This document shows positions 45,184 through 54,437 of a DNA stretch of 64,000 nt, in pieces (the stretch's first letter is position 1; each line of letters opens with the position of its first letter). This DNA comes from Pedobacter sp. HMWF019 (GTDB taxonomy: Bacteria; Bacteroidota; Bacteroidia; Sphingobacteriales; Sphingobacteriaceae), in the NCBI RefSeq assembly GCF_003061025.1, contig NZ_QAIL01000318.1, positions 1 through 64,000 of the forward strand, given 5' to 3'. The notes beneath the pieces were generated by a model. The model did not search any database, was not told where the DNA came from, and saw only the letters and a list, made by a program, of their open reading frames with translations. A program made the translations under genes and the position numbers.

Positions 45184-47562
45184 ATGAAACGATTATTAAT
45201 TTTATTTTTTTGCCTGGCCTTTTGGGGGATTGGTAAGGCACAGTACAAGGGCAAGGTCTTCCTTGATCAAAACAAGAATAAGCTTCTTGATGCGGGGGAA
45301 AAGGGGCTTCCGGGTGTTGCCGTATCTGATGGGCAACACGTACTCCGAACGGATAACGATGGAGGTTTCAATTTGCCGGGACATTCAAAGAACCGTTTTA
45401 TATTTATTACAGTTCCAGCGGGGTATATGCTTTCTGATAAGCATTATATCAAAATAAATGGAACCGACGTGGCCTACAATTTTGGTTTGCTGGAGGATGC
45501 GACAAGTACTGGTTCGTCGGTTAAAATGCTGCAAATAACTGATACGGAAACTGATAAGTATAACGACTGGATTGTTAATGTAAAGAATTATGCCAAGAAG
45601 CAGGGCATAAGTTTTATTGTGCATACTGGTGATATATGCTATGAAAAAGGGCTGAATTTTCACGCAAGCCAGGTTACCTCTGAGGCACTTGGGAAACAGA
45701 TCTTTTATTGCATAGGTAATCATGATTTGGTTAAGGGGGCCTATGGTGAGGAACTGTTTGAGCGTCTGTTTGGACCTGTATATTATTCTTTTGATGCTGG
45801 TCCGGCACATTTTATTGTAACGCCAATGCGGTCTGGCGATTTTCAGCCTTCCTATACTGTTGATGAGTTGATTAGTTGGATGCGCAATGATCTTGCTGCT
45901 GTTGATAAGGGAAAACCTGTCATTATTTTTAACCACGATTTGCTTACTTATGGCGATCAATTCATTTTAAAAGGTAAAAATGACTCCATTAATTTGAATG
46001 AAAATAATTTAAAAGCGTGGGTATATGGCCACTGGCACAATAATTTTGTAAGACAGAGTGAAAAAACAGGAATCAAGTATATTTCTACCGCACCGCCTGA
46101 TAAAGGTGGAATAGACAATTCTGCAGGGCAATTTCTTTCTATCGAAATTGATAAAAATGGAGTGAAAGAAGTTCAGCCGCATTATACCTATTTGCATAAA
46201 CATCTTGTGGTCAACACGCCATCAGGATCTGATATGGTGAAAATTGAAAATGGCGCTTTGATGGTAAATGCCAGTGTTTACGATAGTGAGACTACGGTAA
46301 AAAGTGTTAAAAGTATAATTTATGATGTGAGGGGCTATAAGGTAGCTGAAGCCAGTCTGACTGCAAATACAGACTGGAATTGGGAAGGCAGGATACCGGC
46401 AGTTTCATTGGCGAAAGGGAAACCCTTGACTGTTCAGACCGAGGTGTCTTTTGCAGATGGGGAGGTGCATATCCAAAAACAAACTTTTACGATTGGTAAT
46501 CAAGCAGCTGGTTCGTCTTTAAAATGGGTGCGCAATATAAAGGGGAATATATGGAAAGCGGCACCTTTATCTGCCGAAGGGAAATTATTTTTGGCCACCA
46601 TTGATGATGGCAATAATATGAATTGTGGCGTTACGGCCATAAATCCATTAACTGGTGCTGTTTTATGGCATTACAAAACACAAAATTCTGTAAAACATGA
46701 GCTTTCTTATGATAGTGGTTTGATTTTATGTACGGATATGGAAGGTTTTACTTATGCGCTTAAGGCTTCGTCTGGACAGGTGGTTTGGAAGAGGAACCTG
46801 GGTATGAAGAATCTTCCAGGCTATATATCTGGTGGTGTTGCAGAGAAGGGTATTTATTATACTGGCTTTGGTCCTTATTTTCAGGCATTGGAGGTGAAGA
46901 CAGGTAAGATGCTTTGGACCAATAAAGACTGGAGCGGGGGAGAAGGAACTCCTGCAAAGATGACGCTTGCGGGTGATGTTCTTGTGACGGGAAGTAACTG
47001 GCAAAGTTTATTTGGGCATGATAAAAATACGGGAAAGCTGTTGTGGAAAAGAAGCGATGATGGCTTGCGTTTTAGAAGCAGTACGGCGAAGTATGTAAAC
47101 GGCAATATTTATGTGACGGGGATCAATGCCATATTTGTAATTGACCCTTTAAGTGGTAAAACGCTGCAAAAGATTGAGGCACCTTATGAATTTAAAGTTA
47201 TGGCAAGCCCGCTTGTGACGGATGAGCATATCATTATGGCTACTGCCAAAAATGGTGTGGTTGCTTATGATCTGAAGACTTTAAAAGAGGTGTGGAACAG
47301 GCCGGCTGGCAATGCGCTGGTTTATTCTGCCCCATATACCGGGCCGGAATCTGCAACGGTTGAGGGTTCGGTGCTGAAGTACAAAGATAAATTACTTTTT
47401 GGTGCTTCTGATGGTTTCTTTTATGTTTTAAATGAGAAAACCGGAGGTATTTTGCAGAAGATGAATCTAGGTTCGCCTGTTTTTGCTGATGTTTCGGTAT
47501 CGAATGATACTGCGTTTGTAGCAGATTTTGCTGGAAATGTATTTGCTGTTGCTTTGAAATAA
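45184..47562 (+). CDS. Secreted metallophosphoesterase fused to PQQ-type beta-propeller
   Basis: This is 792 residues with a signal peptide (FFCLAFWGIGKAQ). Residues 20-105 are a SdrD/calcineurin-N-like beta domain (YKGKVFLDQNKNKLLDAGEK). The phosphoesterase follows (about 112-335): LQITDTETD, VHTGDICYE, IGNHDL, FNHD and YGHWHNNF. From about 440 to the end there are PQQ-like propeller blades (GAVLWHYKTQNSVKHELSYD; GKMLWTNKDWSGGEGTPAKM; GKLLWKRSDDGLRFRS). The propeller may be a binding platform, since no cofactor-enzyme partner is encoded nearby. It is followed after 108 bases by another phosphoesterase-type gene. Confidence 0.88.
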   Translation: MKRLLILFFCLAFWGIGKAQYKGKVFLDQNKNKLLDAGEKGLPGVAVSDGQHVLRTDNDGGFNLPGHSKNRFIFITVPAGYMLSDKHYIKINGTDVAYNFGLLEDATSTGSSVKMLQITDTETDKYNDWIVNVKNYAKKQGISFIVHTGDICYEKGLNFHASQVTSEALGKQIFYCIGNHDLVKGAYGEELFERLFGPVYYSFDAGPAHFIVTPMRSGDFQPSYTVDELISWMRNDLAAVDKGKPVIIFNHDLLTYGDQFILKGKNDSINLNENNLKAWVYGHWHNNFVRQSEKTGIKYISTAPPDKGGIDNSAGQFLSIEIDKNGVKEVQPHYTYLHKHLVVNTPSGSDMVKIENGALMVNASVYDSETTVKSVKSIIYDVRGYKVAEASLTANTDWNWEGRIPAVSLAKGKPLTVQTEVSFADGEVHIQKQTFTIGNQAAGSSLKWVRNIKGNIWKAAPLSAEGKLFLATIDDGNNMNCGVTAINPLTGAVLWHYKTQNSVKHELSYDSGLILCTDMEGFTYALKASSGQVVWKRNLGMKNLPGYISGGVAEKGIYYTGFGPYFQALEVKTGKMLWTNKDWSGGEGTPAKMTLAGDVLVTGSNWQSLFGHDKNTGKLLWKRSDDGLRFRSSTAKYVNGNIYVTGINAIFVIDPLSGKTLQKIEAPYEFKVMASPLVTDEHIIMATAKNGVVAYDLKTLKEVWNRPAGNALVYSAPYTGPESATVEGSVLKYKDKLLFGASDGFFYVLNEKTGGILQKMNLGSPVFADVSVSNDTAFVADFAGNVFAVALK

Positions 47563-47670
47563 TAAACATATAATATTATGATGAGGAAACCATCATAAGC
47601 AAACACTCAAGCACAGCAATGAATAGGCTCATGATAGCTTCATAACTTTTAAAAATCAAATTATATACTA

Positions 47671-48759
47671 ATGAAAAAAATTGTTTCTTTTCTCCTGGTA
47701 CTGGTGATGGTACAGATGGCTTTTGCTCAAAAAGGCAAAAAGCAGATGAATGTTATTATTGTATCTATTGATGGGCTTCGCTGGAAAGAAATATTTCAGG
47801 GGGCGGAAAAACAGTTAATGACTAATAAGAAATATATTTCTCAGGACTCGTCGGATATTTTTAAAAAATACTGGTCAGAAAATCAATTGGAAAGACGAGC
47901 CAAATTGATGCCTTTTGTTTGGGGTAATTTGTCTAAGGGCGGGCAGCTGTATGGAAACAGGGAGCTGGGCAATAATGTTAATGTTAAAAATACCTATTGG
48001 TTTTCGTATCCTGGCCGCAGTGAAAACTTAACTGGTTATCCTGATCCAAAGGTAAATTCAAATAATTATCCGGATAATCCAAATAAGAATATCCTGGAGT
48101 TTATTGATCAGCAAAAAGGTTATAAAGGAAAAGTGGTTGCTTTTGCGTCATGGGATGCTGTGGCCAGGATCATCAACCGGAACAGAAATGGCCTAATGGT
48201 TAATAATCCTTTTGAAGACGTTAAAGGGGAAGGGCTTACCGAAAGTCAAAGGATGGCCAATGAGATTCAGCATTACGCGCCTAAAATCTGGGGTGATGGT
48301 GAGCGTTTGGATGCCAATACCTATGCCATTGCTAAATCGTATATTATGGCTAAACATCCAAAGGCGGTTTATCTTGACCTGGCGGATACCGATGATCATG
48401 CCCATGAGGGTAAATATGATTTTTATCTTGATGATATTCACGGTATTGATGCGATGATCGGGAGTCTTTGGGCTTATTTGCAGAATGATTCTTTTTATAA
48501 AAACAATACGGTGTTAATGGTCATGCCGGATCATGGAAGGGGTGAAGGTAAGCAATGGACCAGTCATGGTTCTGGAACGCCGCATTCTAACGATACCTGG
48601 TTGATGGTTATGGGACCTAATATCAAAGCTCTTGGTGAAGTAAAGACCAGTTCACAGATTTATCAAAACCAGTATGCTAAAACTATTGGGGAGTTGCTGG
48701 GATTTGATTTTACTTCTGTAAACCCAATTGGTGAGGCTATTGAGGGGGTTGTTAGATAA
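47671..48759 (+). CDS. Secreted alkaline-phosphatase-superfamily protein (phosphodiesterase/sulfatase-like)
   Basis: This is 362 residues with a signal peptide (LLVLVMVQMAFAQ). The superfamily metal site is visible: IIVSIDGLRW near the start, FSYPGRSENLTGYPDPKV around the nucleophile position, LDLADTDDHAHEGKYDFY, and MVMPDHGRGE with SHGSGTPHSNDTWL near the end. These resemble alkaline phosphatase family proteins, such as nucleotide pyrophosphatases or phosphoglycerate-mutase-like enzymes. The exact substrate cannot be read from the sequence. The nucleophile is probably the Ser in SYPGRSEN, or the Thr after it. Confidence 0.8.
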   Translation: MKKIVSFLLVLVMVQMAFAQKGKKQMNVIIVSIDGLRWKEIFQGAEKQLMTNKKYISQDSSDIFKKYWSENQLERRAKLMPFVWGNLSKGGQLYGNRELGNNVNVKNTYWFSYPGRSENLTGYPDPKVNSNNYPDNPNKNILEFIDQQKGYKGKVVAFASWDAVARIINRNRNGLMVNNPFEDVKGEGLTESQRMANEIQHYAPKIWGDGERLDANTYAIAKSYIMAKHPKAVYLDLADTDDHAHEGKYDFYLDDIHGIDAMIGSLWAYLQNDSFYKNNTVLMVMPDHGRGEGKQWTSHGSGTPHSNDTWLMVMGPNIKALGEVKTSSQIYQNQYAKTIGELLGFDFTSVNPIGEAIEGVVR

Positions 48760-48779
48760 GAGATAAGGGAGTTAAGTAG

Positions 48780-48820
48780 AAGGTCTGTAGTTGCATTCTT
48801 ATGCAGCAACAGGCCTTTTG
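48780..48820 (+). terminator. Probable rho-independent terminator
   Basis: A 16-bp stem (48780-48795 with 48802-48817) has one mismatch and two G-U pairs around a 6-base loop and is followed by TTGATATATT. It separates the phosphodiesterase-like gene from the third sigma/FecR locus. Confidence 0.65.
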
Positions 48821-48963
48821 ATATATTAGGTTCATTATACAAACAAGACAATTTGTTTTATTTATTTTCACATTAGGATTATTTGAATTATACTTGACCA
48901 GAAATATAAACTTGAGGTAGCTTCAATAATAATTTTCTCCAGGCGGAAGCGGAATCTAATATT

Positions 48964-49530
48964 ATGAGAAAGTATAGTGGTCTGACCGATAACGAATTGA
49001 CTGACTTGTTGAAGTCTGAAGACCATGTTGCGTATACAGAAATCTACCATAGATATTGGGCTTTAATGTTCCGTCATGCCAGAAGGATGCTTAGAGATGA
49101 TGATGAAGCGACAGATATTGTTCAGGAGATATTTGCCTCTCTATGGTCTAAATGCGCAGAGCTTTCTTTTACTGGTTCTTTATCCTCCTATTTATATGCG
49201 GCATCCCGTAATAAAGTCATTGATCTGGTGAATAGGAATAAACTTAAAACAAATTATCTGACCTCTTTGCAAAGCTTTATAGACAAAGGGGAATTTATTA
49301 CCGACAATACTGTCCGGGAGCATGAACTGGCCCATCGTATTGAAAGTGAAATTTCTCAGCTGCCAAAAAAAATGCGACAGATATTCGAACTGAGCAGAAA
49401 AGAAAACCTTTCTTACAAACAGATTGCAGATGTGACCGAAATTTCGGAGGGTACGGTTAAAAAGCAGATTTCCAATGCTATAAAGATTCTGAAAATAAAA
49501 TTGGGCGGATTGTATATTTTCTTTTTTTAA
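48964..49530 (+). CDS. ECF RNA polymerase sigma factor (FecI-like)
   Basis: This is 188 residues. Region 2 is MLRDDDEATDIVQEIFASLW and region 4 is MRQIFELSRKENLSYKQIAD followed by VTEISEGTVKKQISNAIKI. It opens the third sigma/FecR/SusCD locus and is followed by FecR after 64 bases. Its C-terminus is hydrophobic (LGGLYIFFF), like that of the sigma factor at 7236. Confidence 0.93.
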   Translation: MRKYSGLTDNELTDLLKSEDHVAYTEIYHRYWALMFRHARRMLRDDDEATDIVQEIFASLWSKCAELSFTGSLSSYLYAASRNKVIDLVNRNKLKTNYLTSLQSFIDKGEFITDNTVREHELAHRIESEISQLPKKMRQIFELSRKENLSYKQIADVTEISEGTVKKQISNAIKILKIKLGGLYIFFF

Positions 49531-49594
49531 ATCTACCACTTTCGTTCCGGTTGTTCGTCTTACACATAAACAGGATTATAAGACAATCGGATTT

Positions 49595-50707
49595 ATGGAA
49601 AGCAAAGAGGCTAAAAGTTTACTGGAAAAGTACTCAAATGGAAATTGTAGCCCGGAAGAAAAGGCTATCGTGGAAAGTTGGTACCTTAATGCGTCTTTAC
49701 TGGCAAATGATGACGATCTGGTTGCGCCGGATTTTAAAAAAGCAAATGAGAAACTGCAGTCGCGTTTGGGCATTGCGTCTAAAGGACGTGTTAAATTATG
49801 GCCGCGTATAGCAGCGGCGGCGGCTATAGTATTCATTGTTGGTGCAGGCTTATCTTATTATTTGCAAAAGCCTGCAAAAAAAATGGAGATTGTTTATGCT
49901 AATGATATCGCTCCAGGTAAACACACCGCTACTTTGACGTTATCGAACGGAAAAAAAATCATATTACAGGATGCCTCTACAGGAGAACTGGCCAATCAAT
50001 CTGGTGTAAGTATCACTAAAACGGCAAATGGAGAAGTAGTTTATCATGTAAAAAATGCAAAAGGCGCTGGTCATACGGCTTACAATACGCTTTCGACCGC
50101 TAATGGAGAACAATACCAGATAGAATTGCCTGATGGGACAAAAGTATGGCTGAATGCGGCAACTACTTTGAAATTTCCACTGAGCTTTGCAGGTCTTTCG
50201 CAAAGAAATGTCGAGCTTAAGGGTGAGGCCTATTTCGAGGTTTCCAAAGACAAACATAAACCTTTTATTGTCCATTCAGACCGGCAGAATGTTGAGGTAC
50301 TGGGTACACATTTTAACGTCAACACTTATACCGATGAACCTATTATTAAAACGACCCTGCTGGAAGGATCTGTAAAAGTCAATTCGGGCAGCATCCTGAA
50401 ACCGGGAGAACAATCTGCCATGGATAAAGCTGGTGCTATTAAAATAGCAAAAGTAAATCTGGATGAAGCTATAGCCTGGAAGAAGGGCTATTTTGAGTTC
50501 AATGACGAGAATGTATACGAGATTATGCGTAAGGTTGCCCGCTGGTACAATGTAGAGGTGGTGTATGAAGGAAGCATACCATTGGATGCTATGGAAGGAA
50601 CCATGTCCCGTTTCCAGAGTGTATCAAAAGTTCTTGAAATTATGCAAAGCACCGGCCTGGTGAAATTTAGAATAGAGGGCAAAAAGATTTACGTGAGTAA
50701 AACCTAG
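49595..50707 (+). CDS. FecR-family anti-sigma factor
   Basis: This is 370 residues: a short cytoplasmic part, a membrane helix near 71-87 (IAAAAAIVFIVGAGLSYYL), a FecR domain (YQIELPDGTKVWLNAATTL, GEAYFEVSKDKHKPFIVHS, VLGTHFNVNTY) and a DUF4974 domain (FNDENVYEIMRKVARWYNVE). It should regulate the sigma factor at 48964 by interaction with the STN domain of the SusC at 50941. Confidence 0.94.
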   Translation: MESKEAKSLLEKYSNGNCSPEEKAIVESWYLNASLLANDDDLVAPDFKKANEKLQSRLGIASKGRVKLWPRIAAAAAIVFIVGAGLSYYLQKPAKKMEIVYANDIAPGKHTATLTLSNGKKIILQDASTGELANQSGVSITKTANGEVVYHVKNAKGAGHTAYNTLSTANGEQYQIELPDGTKVWLNAATTLKFPLSFAGLSQRNVELKGEAYFEVSKDKHKPFIVHSDRQNVEVLGTHFNVNTYTDEPIIKTTLLEGSVKVNSGSILKPGEQSAMDKAGAIKIAKVNLDEAIAWKKGYFEFNDENVYEIMRKVARWYNVEVVYEGSIPLDAMEGTMSRFQSVSKVLEIMQSTGLVKFRIEGKKIYVSKT

Positions 50708-50829
50708 ATTAAAGAACTGTTAATAAAATATTTAACCAAATAATTAAACCTTTAAATCCAATGAACATGAAGAAAGAACTACTACGACGGTATTCATAAC
50801 CAAAAAGAGAGGGGGCCTAAAAAACAAAA

Positions 50830-50893
50830 CGTGAAAGTGTTCGTACCACTTCCACGCTAAATGTTCGGGTCACCCTTACCGGGATTTTCATCC
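50830..50893 (+). promoter_or_regulatory. Hairpin plus ATGTT-N6-ACCC element before susC
   Basis: A 10-bp stem (50830-50839 with 50847-50856, one A-C mismatch, 7-base loop) is followed by ATGTT (50861) and, after six bases, ACCC (50872-50875), 65 bases before the susC ATG. The same arrangement with the same spacing occurs at 29831-29875. The upstream leader also has a 12-residue frame at 50761-50799 (MNMKKELLRRYS). Confidence 0.45.
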
Positions 50894-50940
50894 TGATAAT
50901 AACTAACAGAATCTAGTAATAACCCAAACAGAACAAAAGT

Positions 50941-53900
50941 ATGAATTTAAATGCTTTTCACAAGATGGCAGGGCCTGGACAGGGCATGCTGTCGAAAATC
51001 ATGTTCGTTATGCGAATCACCACATTTTTATTATTTGCGGCCCTCCTGCAGGTGAGTGCCGCCGGACGTGCACAGAAAATAACACTTTCTGAAAAGAATG
51101 CTTCCCTTAAAAAGGTCATAGAGAAGATCCGTGAGCGGAGCGGCTATGATTTTTTCTATGTAAAAGACAATTTGAAAGGTGCTAAACCTGTTAATGTAGA
51201 GCTGAAAAATGCTTCTATGCAGGAAACGCTGGATGCGCTTTTTGCCGAGCAACCCCTGAGCTATGAGCTTAAGGACAGAGTGGTGGTGATTAAGGTAAGA
51301 GAGAAATCTTTCCTGGACCGGATTGTTGCCGTATTTACAACAAAAGATGTCTTAGGACGTATTGTTGATGAAAGCGGTGCTCCTGTACCTGGGGCAAGTG
51401 TTAAGGTGAAGAACAGTTCAAAAGGTACGGTAACAGATACCAATGGAAAGTTTCAGCTTGCACTGGTCAAAGGAGATGTATTGCTGATCAGTTATGTGGG
51501 ATTTGAAACCAAAGAAATTACCTACACGGATGAGAGCTCGTTGAACATTACATTGAAACAGGTTAACAATGCCCTGGGAGAGGTTGTTGTAATTGGCTAT
51601 GGTGCTGTAAAGCAGAGAAATCTGACCGGTGCTGTAGTACAGGTTAAAGGTAAGGATCTGAATACCAGTGTGGCTTCCAGTTTCCAGCAAACTTTGCAGG
51701 GAAAGGCTGCCGGGGTTGAAGTGGTACAGCCTACAGGTCAACCGGGTGCGGGGGTTACTGTGAAAATCAGGAGTAATCCGTCTTTTGCCAATGCTGGTGT
51801 TTTATATGTTGTGGATGGTGTTCCTGTTAATGACGCAGCAGAACAGCCCAATATTGGCGGGAGTATTGGCACAAATCATTATGCAGCTGGTGGGGTAGAC
51901 AAATCACCTTTAAATTTTATCAATCCAAATGATATTGAATCTATACAATTTTTGAAGGATGCGAGTGCGGCCTCTATTTATGGCGCCAGGGCAGGGGCTG
52001 GTGTGGTTTTAATTACTACCAAAAGAGGTGCCGATGGTAAAGCAAAGATTGAATATACTGGATCTTATGGCATACAGAGCGTAGATAAAATGTACCCGGT
52101 TTTTGGCGAACAGGATTACATGAGGCAGCGCAATTTAATTAAGCAGGAGATCTGGTACAGAGATAATAAAATTGCTCCTTATTATGGAACTGTTCAGGCT
52201 GGTACTGTAGCGCCATATACCCCTGTTTTTTCACAATCGCAGATGGATGGAGCATCCAATAACAACCCGTCTGCTATGGATGCCATTGTAAGAACAGGCT
52301 ATACGCAACAGCACAATCTGTCTCTTTCTGGTGGTAATAGTAAGACATCGTATTTCGCATCTGGAAATTATTTTGACCAGAAAGGTGTGATCATTGGTAC
52401 CGATTATAAAAGGTATAATGGCCGTTTAAATATAGATCAGGTGGTTTCTGATCAGATTAAGGTTGGTGCAAATATCATTGCTTCCAATTCAGATGCCGAC
52501 AATACCGTAACCGGCGGAGCAAATGAGAATGGTGGAATTGTTACGGCTGCCATCTATTGGGCACCTTCTGTGCCTTTGAGAGGGGCGGACGGAAGTTACC
52601 CTTTAAGCCCTTATTATCCGAATATTCCTAATCCTTTATCTTATGGAACTGTTACAGACAAAACGAAATCAACGCGTTTATTAACCAGTGCGTATGGTGA
52701 GTGGACTATTGTCGAAGGATTAAAAGCTAAAGGAAGTTTTAGCTTAGATCAGTCTAATTCGAAAAGGTCGACTTATTTTCCGAGAACTTTTTTATATGGT
52801 TTCCAGACGAATGGAGCAGCAAGTATTACAGAATCTGATTCGCAGTCTAAGTTATTTGAGTATACGCTTTCTTATAACAAAAGTATATCAGACAAACATA
52901 GCCTGAATGCAGTGGCGGGTTATACCTATCAACGAACAGATTCTGAAAACCTTAGTGCAGCGAACCAAAATTTTCTTTCTGATGCGACTTTGTACTATGA
53001 CCTGAACGCTGGGCAAGCAGATAAACCTACTGTAGGGTCTGGTAAAGGACAATCTACCTGGGCATCTTATTTTGCAAGGGCTATTTATACCTACAATGGT
53101 AACATCACATTACAGGCATCTATACGTAGAGATGGCGCTTCTCTTTTTGCAGAGAATAAGAAATGGGGATATTTCCCTTCTGTATCTGCAGGATGGGTAT
53201 TGTCTGATGAAACTTTTTTAAAGTCCGTTAAGCAAGTCTCTTTCCTGAAATTGCGTGCAGGTTATGGTGAAACAGGAAATAGTTCCTTTACTGGGGCCGC
53301 TTTTGCGCAGTACGGAACAAATTTAAGTCCTTATTTTGGATCTGGGAGCATAAATTCAGGTGTTTCTTTGACCAGGGCTGCAAATCCCGACTTGACCTGG
53401 GAAACTGCTGCTGAAATTAATATTGGATTGGATTATGGGTTATTTAATGACAGGGTTACAGGATCATTTGATTATTACAGCAAGACCATTCGTGACCTGA
53501 TTGCTTATGTGAAATACCCAACTGGGTTTATTATTGACGGCGTATATACCAATGCAGGCAAAACCAGGTCCAGAGGTTATGATATATCCTTACAAACCAA
53601 GAATATCGTTCCTGAATCAGGAGATGGTTTCGCCTGGTCTACAAACCTGACTTTTTCTCACTACCTGAATTATTGGGTACAAAGATCTCCTCAGGCCTTG
53701 TCGGTACTGGAAAAATATGAGGTTCCTTCTGGTAGTGGTGCTTTATTTAATCCTTTTGTTGGTTACCAGTCTGCGGGTCTGTTTACAGGTCAGTATGGAA
53801 CTGCACCTAGTCAGATGCCGGGAATGCTTCCGGGGGGCGTGATTCTTAAAGATATCCATGGTTATGATGCGGTGGGTAATCTTACTGGCCCTGATGGAAA

Positions 53901-54423
53901 GATTACTGCGGCAGACCAAATGTATATCGGAAACAAGGATCCTCAGTTTAATTTTGGAATAGGCAACAAATTTAGTTATAAAAATTTTGACCTGAATATT
54001 TTCATGTCGGGACTTAAACAGAAAAAATGGTCGCCTTACCTGGATGGAAGGGCAAATGAGAGAACAACCAATGCTTATGGTTTTAATGCAATGCCTATTT
54101 CTGCGAGCAGATGGAGTTTTCAGAATACTGGAGGCAATTTTCCAACTTCATTGTATGATGCCAATTATGGTGGTTACCAGGATGGATCAGATTACTGGCT
54201 AGTCAATGCAACTTTCTTACGCTGCAGAAATATTACACTTGGTTATTCCTTACCAGAAAAACTGATGCGGAGACAACATATTTTTTCAAAAGTAAGGGTA
54301 TCATTTGATGTGCAGAATCCTTTTACGATTACCAATTACCCTGGACTTGATCCGGAACTGGATACATCGAATTTTTATCCGATGGTAAAAAGTTATGTGT
54401 TTGGTGTCAATGCTTCATTTTAA
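50941..54423 (+). CDS. SusC/RagA-type TonB-dependent receptor with STN domain
   Basis: This is 1160 residues. A signal region (MRITTFLLFAALLQVSAAGR) is followed by STN (about 50-120, LSEKNASLKKVIEKIRERSG), a carboxypeptidase-like domain (about 137-210, GRIVDESGAPVPGASVKVKN), a plug with NDIESIQFLKDASAASIYGA and the barrel ending in YVFGVNASF. The SusD gene follows after 14 bases. Its STN domain should signal to the upstream FecR. Confidence 0.95.
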   Translation: MNLNAFHKMAGPGQGMLSKIMFVMRITTFLLFAALLQVSAAGRAQKITLSEKNASLKKVIEKIRERSGYDFFYVKDNLKGAKPVNVELKNASMQETLDALFAEQPLSYELKDRVVVIKVREKSFLDRIVAVFTTKDVLGRIVDESGAPVPGASVKVKNSSKGTVTDTNGKFQLALVKGDVLLISYVGFETKEITYTDESSLNITLKQVNNALGEVVVIGYGAVKQRNLTGAVVQVKGKDLNTSVASSFQQTLQGKAAGVEVVQPTGQPGAGVTVKIRSNPSFANAGVLYVVDGVPVNDAAEQPNIGGSIGTNHYAAGGVDKSPLNFINPNDIESIQFLKDASAASIYGARAGAGVVLITTKRGADGKAKIEYTGSYGIQSVDKMYPVFGEQDYMRQRNLIKQEIWYRDNKIAPYYGTVQAGTVAPYTPVFSQSQMDGASNNNPSAMDAIVRTGYTQQHNLSLSGGNSKTSYFASGNYFDQKGVIIGTDYKRYNGRLNIDQVVSDQIKVGANIIASNSDADNTVTGGANENGGIVTAAIYWAPSVPLRGADGSYPLSPYYPNIPNPLSYGTVTDKTKSTRLLTSAYGEWTIVEGLKAKGSFSLDQSNSKRSTYFPRTFLYGFQTNGAASITESDSQSKLFEYTLSYNKSISDKHSLNAVAGYTYQRTDSENLSAANQNFLSDATLYYDLNAGQADKPTVGSGKGQSTWASYFARAIYTYNGNITLQASIRRDGASLFAENKKWGYFPSVSAGWVLSDETFLKSVKQVSFLKLRAGYGETGNSSFTGAAFAQYGTNLSPYFGSGSINSGVSLTRAANPDLTWETAAEINIGLDYGLFNDRVTGSFDYYSKTIRDLIAYVKYPTGFIIDGVYTNAGKTRSRGYDISLQTKNIVPESGDGFAWSTNLTFSHYLNYWVQRSPQALSVLEKYEVPSGSGALFNPFVGYQSAGLFTGQYGTAPSQMPGMLPGGVILKDIHGYDAVGNLTGPDGKITAADQMYIGNKDPQFNFGIGNKFSYKNFDLNIFMSGLKQKKWSPYLDGRANERTTNAYGFNAMPISASRWSFQNTGGNFPTSLYDANYGGYQDGSDYWLVNATFLRCRNITLGYSLPEKLMRRQHIFSKVRVSFDVQNPFTITNYPGLDPELDTSNFYPMVKSYVFGVNASF

Positions 54424-54437
54424 TAAAAAATATCGTC

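Noticed and set aside
47580..47605. Small hairpin ATGATG...CATCAT between the propeller fusion and the phosphodiesterase-like gene
   Set aside because: The stem is only 6 bp with no T-run; it may occur by chance.
48841..48963. Bacteroidota -33/-7 promoter (TTTG...TAnnTTTG) before the third sigma gene
   Set aside because: TTTG blocks are present, but the TAnnTTTG consensus and spacing do not fit.
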